Positions 42,263 through 51,818 of a DNA stretch of 64,000 nt are shown in pieces; position 1 is the first letter of the stretch, and each line of letters opens with the position of its first letter. This DNA is from Methanobacteriota archaeon (GTDB lineage Archaea; Thermoplasmatota; Poseidoniia; Poseidoniales; Thalassarchaeaceae), in assembly GCA_002720055.1 (NCBI GenBank), contig PBGH01000004.1, positions 58,873 through 122,872 on the forward strand, read 5' to 3'. The position numbers and the translations under genes were made by a program. The notes below the pieces were generated by a model that had not been told where the DNA came from, did no database searches, and was given only the letters and a program-made list of their open reading frames with translations.

Positions 42263-43162
42263 TCACTCCTGAAGTCTTGAAATTAGTTCTGCCTTTTTCC
42301 CTGAAACAGGCTTCCCTGCTTCTTTCAGAAGTTCCTTCAATTGGGGCACTGTCATAGATTTATAGTCAACAGAATCTTCCGGTGACTGCTCTGATTCATT
42401 TTTTGAATCCTCAGTATTGTTTTCTTGGACTTCATCAACTATTTCTGAATCTTCTGCACTATCAGCATCTTCAGTAACTTCATCCTGATCTAGTGATTTC
42501 TCTTTCGATTCCTGTTCTCGCTTTTTTATCTCTTCCAATGTAGGGCCGTCGTCGATAATTACGCCATCTTGTATAAGCTGACTGCGTCTGAAGAAAACGG
42601 AGCGAACGGGCTGAATTTTCGTTATTTCCTTGGTAACTGTTTCCTCTAGGGAACCATCCATCAATGCCTTTTGGACGGAGATCCAAGTAGACTTTGAACA
42701 GAATTGTATTACTACATTCCTAGCCGTACTTCTTGTCTCCTGCTTTTGGCTGGCCTTAACTCTTGATCTAGTAACAATGAAGGGTTTTATTCTGATGAAG
42801 AAACCGTCATCAGTCACTACGTCTATGGTATCGTCAATCTTTCCTCGGTCCCTTCTGATCTGTCTTCTGACAAAATCCTTCATCACATCGTGGCCGACAA
42901 ATTCAGTAAGCGCATCATTGCCAACTACTTCTTTTACTCGAAATTTAATCTTAACATGCATTTTGGTAAAGTCACCATCGAGTTCATTTTGCATGATTTC
43001 GTAGGGCCTTCCCAAAAGCATCGTTTCCTCTTCTGCGAGAGTTTCACCAATTACCTTGAATGACCATGGGTTTCTCGGGGCTCTAATCGAATACCAGCGC
43101 TTTGCCTTCCACTTATCTTTCTGCCTTCTTGCGGCTGCTCTGGCTGATGCTCCCTTGGCCAT
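42263..43162 (-). CDS. rps3ae: Ribosomal protein S3Ae (eS1) with C-terminal SAP domain
   Basis: A 299-residue small-subunit protein. Residues 1-205 are standard S3Ae: KWKAKRWYSIRAPRNPW, ETLAEEETMLLGRPYE, FRVKEVVGNDALTEFVGHD, RRQIRRDRGKIDD and FIVTRSRVKASQKQETR. After an acidic, low-complexity linker (residues 225-262) the last 35 residues read YKSMTVPQLKELLKEAGKPVSG and then KKAELISRL, a SAP motif normally associated with DNA or RNA binding. Canonical archaeal S3Ae is about 200 residues and lacks it. The ATG at 43162 is the standard MAKG start. Confidence 0.95.
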   Translation of the reverse strand: MAKGASARAAARRQKDKWKAKRWYSIRAPRNPWSFKVIGETLAEEETMLLGRPYEIMQNELDGDFTKMHVKIKFRVKEVVGNDALTEFVGHDVMKDFVRRQIRRDRGKIDDTIDVVTDDGFFIRIKPFIVTRSRVKASQKQETRSTARNVVIQFCSKSTWISVQKALMDGSLEETVTKEITKIQPVRSVFFRRSQLIQDGVIIDDGPTLEEIKKREQESKEKSLDQDEVTEDADSAEDSEIVDEVQENNTEDSKNESEQSPEDSVDYKSMTVPQLKELLKEAGKPVSGKKAELISRLQE

Positions 43163-43295
43163 TGTATCGACTCCTACGTTTCGGGGGCTGCCCCATTTGC
43201 GAGCCGTCCGACCTAGAACCAGTATTTGAACGGAGTGCAACTAAGAGAAATCATATCTGGGTGCAATTGAATACATATGTGCTTGAGGGAGACAT
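43163..43295. other. Divergent intergenic region upstream of S3Ae
   Basis: No gene is seen in these 133 bases. They should hold the promoters of S3Ae (leftward) and of the gene at 43296 (rightward). I could not pick clear TATA boxes. Confidence 0.35.
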
Positions 43296-43724
43296 ATGGG
43301 ATTGCATGGTGGGGTGTGGAGAGTCTACTCCAGTGCAATTGATGATACAGAAATTATCCGCCAATCACTCAGCTGGCTATGCGGAAGTGGGGTTCTAGTT
43401 TCAATGAATTATGATAAATCCTCGATAGGAGCAAAAATGTGTATTTTCGAATGTAAGTTGAAATCAAGAGAGGCTGAAGAATCCCTGATGAGGATCGACC
43501 CTGAATCGATAAAAACAATACTTCATGGGGATATAGCCGCTAGAATTGATGACGAAAAAAATTTCCATATACGATTGGATTTAAGCGGGCTTGTTTCTGG
43601 AGAGGCAAAAATATGTGAGCATAATTATCCATCGGTAGTCAAGGGAAAATTCAAGCTTGAAGTTTATCCGGGCCAGGAAGCAACGGAAATAGCAGAGAAA
43701 CTACTAAGTTCAATGGTAAATTAA
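43296..43724 (+). CDS. RNA-binding protein of COG1325 type (predicted exosome-linked)
   Basis: A 142-residue protein resembling the archaeal COG1325 family: an N-terminal segment [43 protein letters not shown], and the core [25 protein letters not shown], matching the family's DD-x-LYLRxDK-x-x-AxxGExxL pattern. The family has been predicted to work with the exosome or RNase P because of gene neighbourhoods. The start is uncertain: ATG 43296 is used, with GTG 43314 possible. Followed 40 bases later by a ferredoxin. Confidence 0.68.
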   Translation: MGLHGGVWRVYSSAIDDTEIIRQSLSWLCGSGVLVSMNYDKSSIGAKMCIFECKLKSREAEESLMRIDPESIKTILHGDIAARIDDEKNFHIRLDLSGLVSGEAKICEHNYPSVVKGKFKLEVYPGQEATEIAEKLLSSMVN

Positions 43725-43764
43725 ACTAATATTCATATGCAAGTTATCTTCTGGCACTTACGAT

Positions 43765-44040
43765 ATGACTCACGTGGTAACTAGCGCCTGTGTGCGCTGT
43801 AAATACCAAGATTGCGTTCATGTCTGTCCAGTAGAAGCATTTAGGGAAGCCGAAGAATATCTTGTCATCGATCCGGACGAGTGCATTGACTGCGCTGCTT
43901 GCATTCCTGAGTGTCCTGCAGAAGCGATCTATGCAGATGTCGACCTACCGGAAGAGGAAATGAGCTGGTTAGAGAAGAATGAGGTAGAGGCATTAGATCT
44001 CCCGCTTGCAGAAGGGGACTCACCAGTTCTTGCCGATTAA
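43765..44040 (+). CDS. fdxA: 7Fe-type ferredoxin (3Fe-4S/4Fe-4S)
   Basis: A 91-residue FdxA-type ferredoxin. The N-terminal cluster cysteines are in [19 protein letters not shown], with CxxxxxxC spacing between C9 and C17 that allows a 3Fe-4S site, and the second set is in [17 protein letters not shown]. The C-terminal acidic tail of about 35 residues is typical. It carries electrons for cytoplasmic oxidoreductases; its partner is not visible. Confidence 0.93.
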   Translation: MTHVVTSACVRCKYQDCVHVCPVEAFREAEEYLVIDPDECIDCAACIPECPAEAIYADVDLPEEEMSWLEKNEVEALDLPLAEGDSPVLAD

Positions 44041-44096
44041 AAATTCAGAAGCTTTGGTGAACATAGGTTCATGAATGAGCTCCCAGAGGGAATGGT

Positions 44097-45086
44097 GTGC
44101 CGGATAGATTAGATTTGGGAGAAATGCGTCACGGGACTGAGCTTCTGAAAAGGGGCTTCGCCAAGATGCAGGAGGGCGGCGTGGTAATGGACGTGGTAAC
44201 TCCAGAACAAGCGCATATTGCAGAAGATGCCGGAGCAGTCTCGGTAATGGCATTAGAGAGAGTTCCTGCGGATATCAGAGCATCAGGAGGAGTAGCCAGG
44301 ATGAGTCATCCGACGCTAATCAAAGAGATCATCGAAACTACTAGTATCCCAGTAATGGCAAAGGCGAGAATAGGACATGACGAAGAAGCAAGAGTGCTAG
44401 AACATCTCGGTGTGGACATGATTGATGAGTCAGAGGTATTGACACCTGCAGACCCATTCTACCATATCGCGAAGAATGACTATACAATTCCATTCGTTTG
44501 TGGCTGCACGAGCCTAGGAGAAGCAGTACGTAGAATAGCAGAGGGGGCAGCGATGATTCGTACTAAGGGAGAGGCGGGGACTGGGAACGTCGTCAGCGCA
44601 GTGAAACATGCTAGACTAATTGAGGCAGAAATCGGATTTTTATCTAGAAGCGAAGATGATGGAATTGAAAAAATCGTTGATCGCGTAATGAATGGATATA
44701 AGAGGCTCGAAGATTCCTCTGATTTAGGAGTGGAAGTTGATGTCACACCATTCGGGGGAATTGATGAAATTCGTAATGAGGTAACATCCGTATTGGAAGA
44801 AGTAAGCAATATTGGAAGACTTCCGGTAGTAACTTTCTCTGCAGGAGGGATTGCAACACCCTCAGATGCATCTCTTATGATGAAACATGGGATGGACGGT
44901 GTCTTCGTTGGATCTGGAATCTTCAAGAGTGCGGAACCGAAGACTACAGCAGAGGCCATAGTCCTGGCCACCCATCATTTCAATGACCCTAGTGTGATAG
45001 CGGAAGCGAGTGAAATGGTAGGAGAGGCAATGCCCGGATTAGAAATTGAAAGTCTAGAGATTAGACTGGATGAGAGAGGTTGGTAG
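44097..45086 (+). CDS. pdxS: Pyridoxal 5'-phosphate synthase subunit PdxS
   Basis: A 329-residue barrel enzyme that assembles pyridoxal phosphate from ribose 5-phosphate, glyceraldehyde 3-phosphate and ammonia. It has [40 protein letters not shown], the first lysine in [40 protein letters not shown] with the second lysine and GSGIFKS. The start is GTG at 44097, giving a slightly long N-terminus. The glutaminase partner PdxT is not next to it. One base separates its end from the convergent coiled-coil gene. Confidence 0.95.
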   Translation: MPDRLDLGEMRHGTELLKRGFAKMQEGGVVMDVVTPEQAHIAEDAGAVSVMALERVPADIRASGGVARMSHPTLIKEIIETTSIPVMAKARIGHDEEARVLEHLGVDMIDESEVLTPADPFYHIAKNDYTIPFVCGCTSLGEAVRRIAEGAAMIRTKGEAGTGNVVSAVKHARLIEAEIGFLSRSEDDGIEKIVDRVMNGYKRLEDSSDLGVEVDVTPFGGIDEIRNEVTSVLEEVSNIGRLPVVTFSAGGIATPSDASLMMKHGMDGVFVGSGIFKSAEPKTTAEAIVLATHHFNDPSVIAEASEMVGEAMPGLEIESLEIRLDERGW

Positions 45087-46082
45087 TTACCTCTTTCTGC
45101 CACGTGATGTTCCTAGTTTCCTAGAGGTCCTCTTGGAGGATTTAGTTTCAATATCTCCTGCCCGGTTATTTTCAGAAGATACGGTCCCCCCAAAAGAAAT
45201 GGGTGTTCCCTCCAGAAGTCTGGCAGTCAGCGAATCTGCAAGTTTGTCATCTTCATCGGGCCTCTTCAGTGATTCTCTTACGGATTTGTTGTGGTCTTGT
45301 ACTAGTCTTTCTCTCTCCTTGAATTGTGATTTTATTTCATCTCTAATTTCATTGACCTTTGAGAGTAACTCGACGACTCCCTTATGGCACTCATCGGCTT
45401 TTTCTCTCTCTTCTTTGAATAGTGAATGTAGACGATCGCTTTCACCCCTTAGGAAATCTCTTTCCTCGAACATCGGCTTAATTTCTTTCCAGATTTCGTC
45501 AGCCAACTTATTTTGTTCTAGCATAAGTTTGTGTTCGTTGTCGGCTTCTGCTCTCAATCTCTGAATCGACTCATCCATATCATTGAGGTCTATCGAGATA
45601 ATTTGATGATTTTCCACTTCAGGAATCAATTTATCTCTTTCAGAAATTAGAGAACGAAGCTTCTTTATCAGCGAGTTCTCTTTCTCAAGAGACATTGTTC
45701 CATCTGTCATTATCCTGTTTTCAATTTTCTCTATCTCACCAACAGTCTCGGATAATTGAATTACCACGGATTTACCCGGACCGTCATTACGCCTACCCTT
45801 TTTCCTAGAAAATATCTCTCTGATACTCTTCTGGATTTCATCCCTTCTTGCTTGATGAATTTTTGATTGGGCGCGTATGATCTTCTGCTCCTCCATCTTC
45901 GAATTTATTGAGTCCCTAATTTCTTTCCCCTGATTATTGACAGAATTTCTTGAGTCAGCTGCACGTTTTGCGGCATCATTATGGGATTCTCTCTGATTCC
46001 TAATCCTCTTAAGCTTAGATTCCATTGCATGGAGTCTTGTGCGAAGATCGTCATCCTTGGGGACGTCATTCTCCATGGGCAT
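45087..46082 (-). CDS. Long coiled-coil protein (COG1340-like) with basic tail
   Basis: A 331-residue, mostly helical protein: heptads run from about residue 12 to 280 and are rich in K, E and R. The centre has EKIENRIMTDGTMSLEKE and LIKKLRSLISERDKL, the break pattern seen in archaeal COG1340 coiled-coil proteins. Near the C-terminus is LADSLTARLLEGTPISFGG, then a basic tail with SRKLGTSRGRKR. No catalytic motif is seen. Last gene of the leftward run zinc-ribbon membrane protein > DtxR > membrane protein > this gene. Three more coiled-coil proteins are encoded at 50-52.7 kb. Confidence 0.78.
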   Translation of the reverse strand: MPMENDVPKDDDLRTRLHAMESKLKRIRNQRESHNDAAKRAADSRNSVNNQGKEIRDSINSKMEEQKIIRAQSKIHQARRDEIQKSIREIFSRKKGRRNDGPGKSVVIQLSETVGEIEKIENRIMTDGTMSLEKENSLIKKLRSLISERDKLIPEVENHQIISIDLNDMDESIQRLRAEADNEHKLMLEQNKLADEIWKEIKPMFEERDFLRGESDRLHSLFKEEREKADECHKGVVELLSKVNEIRDEIKSQFKERERLVQDHNKSVRESLKRPDEDDKLADSLTARLLEGTPISFGGTVSSENNRAGDIETKSSKRTSRKLGTSRGRKR

Positions 46083-46110
46083 GGGAATGGACCCTCCTTA
46101 TTGAAGAGAA

Positions 46111-47691
46111 CTAAAGTCCGAGAATATTAGCTGCAAATGGAATAACTGGTGATATAATAGCTAAAACTGCACCAATCATGAATACTGCTCCGGTGGTCAT
46201 CCTAAGTCTGGTAAACAGATCTGATCTGACTTGGGAAGTAAGCACTTTACCAGAAATCAGGTTCCCAGAAGAGTCCTCTAATCTTACAGTAACTGTAGAT
46301 TCTCCCATCGAAGAAGGTATCATTGTTTGCCAGACAGTCCTAGATGCGTGCATGGATTCTGACATTTGATCATAAATTGGTTTTTCAGAGACTTTTCCAC
46401 TTTGAATGGGATCTGCCCGAAGACTGTATACACACTCATTTGGACGGAAATCAGGAGTCTGGACCCTGAGTTTTAGATTCTGCCTTTCACCGGTGTAGTT
46501 CAATACAGTAGCGAATAGATTCGCCTGACCGAGTGTCAAGTTTTCCATATCTACATCGAACCAAATTCCTTGTTTAACCGGATTTGATAGGTGCATTCTC
46601 AATCTGTCATTTAGTCTAAAAAAGGGTGCACATCTCTCCCTAGCGTGCATCAGAAGTCTGTCTAGAGTTTCCTCTCCTAGTTCGGGGTGATTGATGATCT
46701 GATCGATAGTCTTAGAGTCTACTAATGAAGTTAGAGCCAGGTGGAACTCGTCTTCATCTATTACACCAGAACGGAAAAGATCTAGGGTCTGGAGAAGATA
46801 TTCCTGAAGATCTGTGAGTTTCACCCCTCTTTGTAAGTCCGATGAGAAGGATGAGACATACTTGGAGAATCTAACAGCAAGCATCGGATCGACATGCGCT
46901 CTAATGACATCAGTATATGGGCGGTTAAGTAGAGCTGGATGCATGGGTGGTGAAAATGCTTGTAGAAGGCCCCAAGGATTTACAGTATTGAAGCGAGGTC
47001 TTTCAGAGACGAGGTATACGCTATGTCCAGAAAGAAGAGCCCCTGTAGACAGGGCAATTAGAACGGGTATCCCTTCAGTATCGGTAGTGAAGTTTAATGC
47101 AAGAGAAAGAAGGAAGGTTGCCGTAATCATTAATGATGTTGTAATATTTAATTGGTTAGAGGCTCCGTCTATTACCGCCTTCATCTCACTATATCCATGA
47201 GCACTTCTGAATGTGATTCCTGAGGAAGTTATCTCCTCAGTTTCAATCTGGAATATTCTTTTAGTGACCCATAGTAGATAATGCAAAACAAATAGAAGCA
47301 AAAGGTCTGCAACTAAGATTACTAATGCCAAGAGGTAAATGGAAATTGAGAACGAAAGATCGAGGAAAAGTTCTCGGACACTTCCTACCCACCACGATGG
47401 ATCTTCCCCTCTGTGAGCCTGTGCCAGGCCGAAGAGGAATACTACCAAAATAGGCAAGAATAGGATTAATCGGGCTCCTCTGCTTATAATCAAGTCGTCG
47501 AGACCGTATAGTAATGCCTCGCGAGCTTTCAGAGTGTCTTTGTAAGAATCGGGTGTTTCTTTACCCAATTTACCCTTAATAATATTATCAATTTCAGGGG
47601 CTGGTGGTGTTTCATTATTCAGAGCGGCGACCATGGAGTCTATGTCTGAGTCTAAGTCAGCTAGGTCTTCTTGTATCGTAGTTTCATTCAT
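46111..47691 (-). CDS. Hypothetical membrane protein with large soluble C-terminal half
   Basis: A 526-residue protein. An acidic N-terminus of about 65 residues is followed by membrane segments near residues 77-92, 112-145 (one or two), 190-206, 212-230 and a last one at 505-525. Between the last two lies a soluble domain of about 270 residues containing a bZIP-free, helical part (RGVKLTDLQEYLLQTLDLFRSG) and a beta part (WFDVDMENLTLGQANLF). The family is not recognised. The ATG at 47691 has GGTGAT four bases upstream and overlaps the DtxR stop by 8 bases, indicating translational coupling. Confidence 0.72.
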   Translation of the reverse strand: MNETTIQEDLADLDSDIDSMVAALNNETPPAPEIDNIIKGKLGKETPDSYKDTLKAREALLYGLDDLIISRGARLILFLPILVVFLFGLAQAHRGEDPSWWVGSVRELFLDLSFSISIYLLALVILVADLLLLFVLHYLLWVTKRIFQIETEEITSSGITFRSAHGYSEMKAVIDGASNQLNITTSLMITATFLLSLALNFTTDTEGIPVLIALSTGALLSGHSVYLVSERPRFNTVNPWGLLQAFSPPMHPALLNRPYTDVIRAHVDPMLAVRFSKYVSSFSSDLQRGVKLTDLQEYLLQTLDLFRSGVIDEDEFHLALTSLVDSKTIDQIINHPELGEETLDRLLMHARERCAPFFRLNDRLRMHLSNPVKQGIWFDVDMENLTLGQANLFATVLNYTGERQNLKLRVQTPDFRPNECVYSLRADPIQSGKVSEKPIYDQMSESMHASRTVWQTMIPSSMGESTVTVRLEDSSGNLISGKVLTSQVRSDLFTRLRMTTGAVFMIGAVLAIISPVIPFAANILGL

Positions 47692-48352
47692 GATCATCAC
47701 CCATTGATATCACCCTGACTATAACGCACATTGAAATTCCTGGCGACAAGGATAAATGATTTTTGTCGAATAAAAGGTTTCCTTCTGATTTGGAAATTTG
47801 GGATCCTGGTGAAATTCCTACTTCCCTGAGTGTAATAATATCGACATCTGAGAGAAGTATCAGCTCAACTATTGAAGTAGACATATCTGGAAGACTAGAA
47901 AGTGGTAGAAGGTCGCCAATTCCAAAAGTTTCAATCGAGCGTTTCACTCCTGGAATTAGTTCCCCTTTAGGGTTAGTTTTTGGGAATCCAAGCATCTTAT
48001 CCAAAGCCATCTCTAATTCCTCATTAACCGCGTGTTCCATCTTATTAGCAGTCCCAGTAATATCGCCATTAAAGCCGATAACTTCGGAAAGTAGAATCTC
48101 CAAAAGGCCCTCACGCCTTTTTATTCTAGCTGCAAGTTGGAACCCATCTGGCGTAAGTCTACAACCCCTGTATGGGATATGGGTAACCATTTCCCTATCT
48201 GATAGCCTTTGAATCATCTCTGTAACAGAGGCTGCAGAAACACCCATTAATTCTGATAATTGAGTAGTTTTCACGATGGCTTCAGGAGTACTAGAATGTA
48301 CTTCAAAAATTTTCTTCAGATAGGATTCTTCAATTGGGCTGAAATCGGACAT
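47684..48352 (-). CDS. DtxR/MntR-family metal-dependent transcriptional regulator
   Basis: A 222-residue regulator. Residues 5-60 form the winged helix (EESYLKKIFEVHSSTPE, VSAASVTEMIQRLSDREMVTHIPYRG), residues 65-140 the dimer/metal domain (TANKMEHAVNEELEMALDKML, FPKTNPKGELIPG), and the rest an FeoA/SH3-like domain (LLPLSSLPD to ISMCVIVRV). The central EH pair of the metal site is kept, but the Cys/Glu three residues earlier in relatives is Asn, so metal choice is unclear. The start is 48352, one base after the upstream stop. Confidence 0.88.
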   Translation of the reverse strand: MSDFSPIEESYLKKIFEVHSSTPEAIVKTTQLSELMGVSAASVTEMIQRLSDREMVTHIPYRGCRLTPDGFQLAARIKRREGLLEILLSEVIGFNGDITGTANKMEHAVNEELEMALDKMLGFPKTNPKGELIPGVKRSIETFGIGDLLPLSSLPDMSTSIVELILLSDVDIITLREVGISPGSQISKSEGNLLFDKNHLSLSPGISMCVIVRVISMGDDHE

Positions 48353-48353
48353 T

Positions 48354-49877
48354 TTACAGCTCACCTTTTTCCGCTAAGAATTCTGTCCTGCAGATTGGAC
48401 AACGTGACATTGTGGGCCGTTTGTCGAGAGGTACTCTCAAAGTTTGTTCGCATTCGGGGCAATTTAGATTAGGGCCCGAAGATTTTACAACCTGAGGCTC
48501 ATTCTTTTTTTCTCCTACGATGAACTCCATGGTACAAGAAGGGCACTTAACTGCACCTACGTGTTCATGTGGGACCATCAATCTTTGATCACAATAATTA
48601 CAAGAAATTTCCTTTTTTGAAATAGCTCCGGAAGATTTGGCTGATTCCGTTGTTTCTCTCATTCTGGCGTTAGTAACAGAGGGTGTCTTTGTAGAGACTG
48701 CCCTCCAAATAAAGGTCCCTAACATAATTACCACAATACCAGAAAATGCTCCTATGGTGGCCGAGAAAATATCAAAAGGAAGTTCGAGACCTTGGTCTTC
48801 TGTAATTGACTCAATAGAATAGTCTGATTTGGCTGAAACATCTCCGGCGTTCCATTGAGCTCTGAAATCGACATTAGAGCCATCGGGCCATGAAGGGATC
48901 ATAATTTGCGTAGAAATGGAAGAACTTGGATTTACCGGTTGAACAACTACCTCATTGACAATTATGTTTTCGGAAAGGAGTATCAGACGTAAATTTCCAG
49001 ACGATGTGCTAAATTCACCATTATTTTGAAGAGTAATGGTGGCAATTACGGATTCGCCTTCGAGTGGCTTAATTGGGTCAAAGGATGCACTAATCGATAG
49101 TGAAGAGGGGTTTACTATGGGCATTAAAATATCTAATTGAGAGATATTTGTAGAGGACTCATTTACCTCCCAACCAGATGGGGTAGCCTCGATAAATAGA
49201 TAATCCACTAAAGGATTACCCAAGTATAGTTCGATCAACCTCCTGCCAGGTTCGACTTCAACCGAAATCTGCTGTAAATTATGAACCGATCCTTCGAAAC
49301 CAATTTTTGAAAAAAGTTGTATTTCCCTAGGTCTTCCTTCGGACAGAAATATTGACAATTGGACAGAAAGGCCATTATCTTCGTCCCAAACATAAGATTC
49401 TATAGCTGTCTCCAGAGTCTGTCTTTTTGAGGCTTGGATTGTAAACTGGCCAACTAAATCAGAATTTTCAATTTCACCATTAATTGTTAGGATTGACCAA
49501 TTAAATGAGTTTACTCCGCTGATACTAGGATAAAAAGATGTAGATATCTCTCTGGTGGAACCGGGTGAAATCGCTACAGGATTACCTGTAAAATTTTCAC
49601 CCGAATCTAGGTTTTCCAATAAAAGCCAGGCAGAACCACTGATATTTCCTGAGTTGCTAACCAATACAGCAGCACGCATGGCATCTCCAAGATGTGCTGG
49701 CTCTCCAGAGATTAGAACTCCGGATTCCCCGGATGAAGTGAAGTTTGTAGATTCGGCTGAGTATTTTTCACTAATTTCAGAAACCAAGAAGGGTCTAGGT
49801 TCATAATTTTCATATGAAAATGGTGCTAATAAAATCGCCACATATAGGGAGACGAAAATATGAAAATTGTTCCTCAT
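48354..49877 (-). CDS. Secreted Ig-like protein anchored by one TM with two cytoplasmic zinc ribbons
   Basis: A 507-residue protein. It begins with a signal-like segment (MRNNFHIFVSLYVAILLAPF) and continues with about 350 extracellular residues of beta repeats of CARDB/Ig type, such as AMRAAVLVSNSGNISGSAWL and ESVIATITLQNNGEFSTSSG. One membrane helix follows (IGAFSGIVVIMLGTFIWRAV, about residue 385). The cytoplasmic tail carries two zinc ribbons, CNYC...CPSC and CPEC...CPIC. No family with this full order is known to me. It is translated just before the DtxR gene, one base apart. Confidence 0.78.
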   Translation of the reverse strand: MRNNFHIFVSLYVAILLAPFSYENYEPRPFLVSEISEKYSAESTNFTSSGESGVLISGEPAHLGDAMRAAVLVSNSGNISGSAWLLLENLDSGENFTGNPVAISPGSTREISTSFYPSISGVNSFNWSILTINGEIENSDLVGQFTIQASKRQTLETAIESYVWDEDNGLSVQLSIFLSEGRPREIQLFSKIGFEGSVHNLQQISVEVEPGRRLIELYLGNPLVDYLFIEATPSGWEVNESSTNISQLDILMPIVNPSSLSISASFDPIKPLEGESVIATITLQNNGEFSTSSGNLRLILLSENIIVNEVVVQPVNPSSSISTQIMIPSWPDGSNVDFRAQWNAGDVSAKSDYSIESITEDQGLELPFDIFSATIGAFSGIVVIMLGTFIWRAVSTKTPSVTNARMRETTESAKSSGAISKKEISCNYCDQRLMVPHEHVGAVKCPSCTMEFIVGEKKNEPQVVKSSGPNLNCPECEQTLRVPLDKRPTMSRCPICRTEFLAEKGEL

Positions 49878-49972
49878 CAATTGACGCTGTGATGACCATC
49901 GTATCAATCAAACGCAAAAAAAATTCACTCCATATGGCTTTATGATGGGTATTTGCTCCCACGGAACATAAT

Positions 49973-50794
49973 ATGGACACTGAGACTCTTATGCAAGTTC
50001 TTCCCAAGGAATTGGGGGGCTTGTTATTGCAACGTAGGATTATGCTGAAAGATACTCTGCCAGGAGTAATAAGAAATCTTGAGGCAGAGGAGGATCAAAT
50101 CCTTCCCAAGGTTGAGCGTCTAAATTCTTCATTTAATCAAGCTAATTCCAAGGTAGTTAAGGAAAAGAAAACCAGAGATCAAAATCAGGCAGATGCGAGG
50201 AAACTGATCCCACAAGTAAAATCTATCAAGAAGAAATTAATTGATTCTGGTGGAATGATTATATTAGATCCCAAATGGAAAAAGGAAAAGTTGATTGAAA
50301 AAATTGAGGAAATAGAGCATAGAATTGAAACCTCCGCTTTGGATCAAAAATCTGAGAAGAAATTATTAGATCAAAGGAGAGCTTTAGTTTTAGAAAATGA
50401 TAAATGGCTTAGAAATAGAAAGGAATCTAATCCTGAGATGATTGAGTATCTGGAAAAAAGTAGGAAAATGTCTAGTCTTTTCAAGAAAGCTGACAAGGCC
50501 CATTCGAAGATGATTGAAGCAGTAAAAAAGGCTCAGCCTCTGTACGAAAAAATGTCTATTGCTGATAAGGAGCTCAAAGATATTAGGAGTCAACTAGATA
50601 GGGCCAAGGAATTACTTTCCCAAAGTGACAAGGCGATTAGATATTGGCAGAGAAGGTTGGATGAAGGATTTGGAGATCTTGGGCCTGGTTATAATGATCT
50701 CCTCAGAAATAAGAGAAGAGTAGAGAAGGGGGGTAATTCCTCATTCGCAAAGACAACGGGCAAAAGGTCCAACAAAGTATCGGAGGAAGAATGA
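49973..50794 (+). CDS. Coiled-coil protein, paralogue 2
   Basis: A 273-residue protein, almost wholly helical and rich in K, E and Q, with no membrane segment. The middle KIEEIEHRIETSALDQKSE, followed by LLDQRRALVLENDKWL, matches the central pattern of the proteins at 45087 and 51819. The C-terminal helices end in a hydrophilic tail (KTTGKRSNKVSEEE). Its stop overlaps the next start as ATGA. The DNA is divergent from the zinc-ribbon protein at 49877. Confidence 0.75.
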   Translation: MDTETLMQVLPKELGGLLLQRRIMLKDTLPGVIRNLEAEEDQILPKVERLNSSFNQANSKVVKEKKTRDQNQADARKLIPQVKSIKKKLIDSGGMIILDPKWKKEKLIEKIEEIEHRIETSALDQKSEKKLLDQRRALVLENDKWLRNRKESNPEMIEYLEKSRKMSSLFKKADKAHSKMIEAVKKAQPLYEKMSIADKELKDIRSQLDRAKELLSQSDKAIRYWQRRLDEGFGDLGPGYNDLLRNKRRVEKGGNSSFAKTTGKRSNKVSEEE

Positions 50795-51756
50795 TGAGCG
50801 AATCCAAAATTGATATCTGGGATGATTTAACTGGGATGAAGGGGGAGAAAATTTTAGAGATGAAGAAAGAGAAGAAGGCGCTTCTAAATTCTTTACAAAT
50901 TCGACTTAATGAGCTCCGTTCTGAAAGGAAAGAGCAAGTACAAATTGTAAAATCACTTAGATCTGTAGTCGGTGGTGTTGAGGCTTCCGATTCTGGTAGA
51001 AAGAAATTATTGAGTCAATTTCACAATCATAGAAAGAAATCCCAAAAGCATAGAGAATTTCGTGATACCATCAATAAACGTATACCTCCACCATCGAGTA
51101 TCCTCCAGGAGTGGCTCAAGGAGACCTATGAAGGTCTCACTAAGGTTGCTAACGATTTGACTGCAGTACAAATGCTTAATCCTGAACTTTCAGCGTTTAG
51201 CAGATTTTTTGAGATTCAAGCATCGATAAAAATAAAGAGAGAGGCTGAGACATCCCATGAAAAATACGTTTCTTGCCTAGGGGAAATGCGCAAAATATCT
51301 TCAAAATTAGATAAAAATAAAGATATTGCTAAGAAGACAGTTTCAGAATTAAAAGAAAATATAGAGATTGAAGAAGATAAAATCAGCAGGAAGGAGATTA
51401 GGAAAGTTAGCAAGGGAATATCGTCCATAGATGGAGAGATAGACAGAACAAATATCGAAATCAAAGTCATTAGAAAGGAGGTTAAGAGAATCGAAAAATA
51501 TTCCAGAGTCTCAATGGGAAGAAGTGGGGCAATAGGAGTTGGTGAAATTAGAAGTATAGCCGCAAAGGGGGGCTCTCTTAGTACAGAGGAGATGGACTTG
51601 ATACTAGTTAGTGGTGGCTTGAAGACTATACCCGATGAAGTAAAAGAGGAGAATGCATCGAATTTACGCTCCAGAAAATCTAAGAAGAAAGGCCGGAAAT
51701 TGGGAGTTTCTAGAAAAGGCAGTAGAAGGGGCAGTATTGCTGGAAGAAGGGAATAG
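50791..51756 (+). CDS. Coiled-coil protein, paralogue 3, with basic tail
   Basis: A 321-residue coiled-coil protein. Helix-rich from residue 10 to 240 with a proline break at KRIPPPSSILQEWLKE. The C-terminal region carries GEIRSIAAKGGSLSTEEMDLIL, similar in layout to the other paralogues, then a basic tail RKLGVSRKGSRRGSIAGRRE. A GGAGGA ribosome site overlaps the previous gene, and the start overlaps its stop by four bases, so the two products are made together. Confidence 0.75.
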   Translation: MMSESKIDIWDDLTGMKGEKILEMKKEKKALLNSLQIRLNELRSERKEQVQIVKSLRSVVGGVEASDSGRKKLLSQFHNHRKKSQKHREFRDTINKRIPPPSSILQEWLKETYEGLTKVANDLTAVQMLNPELSAFSRFFEIQASIKIKREAETSHEKYVSCLGEMRKISSKLDKNKDIAKKTVSELKENIEIEEDKISRKEIRKVSKGISSIDGEIDRTNIEIKVIRKEVKRIEKYSRVSMGRSGAIGVGEIRSIAAKGGSLSTEEMDLILVSGGLKTIPDEVKEENASNLRSRKSKKKGRKLGVSRKGSRRGSIAGRRE

Positions 51757-51818
51757 AAGGCAGGATTAGCGGCATTGCTTAAATGTGAGTTCAAATTACG
51801 AGTGACACTGGTGTTCTA

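Noticed and set aside
45070..45564. Rightward serine/leucine-rich open frame
   Set aside because: It is antisense to the K/E-rich coiled-coil gene, which naturally yields Ser/Leu/Phe-rich shadow translations.
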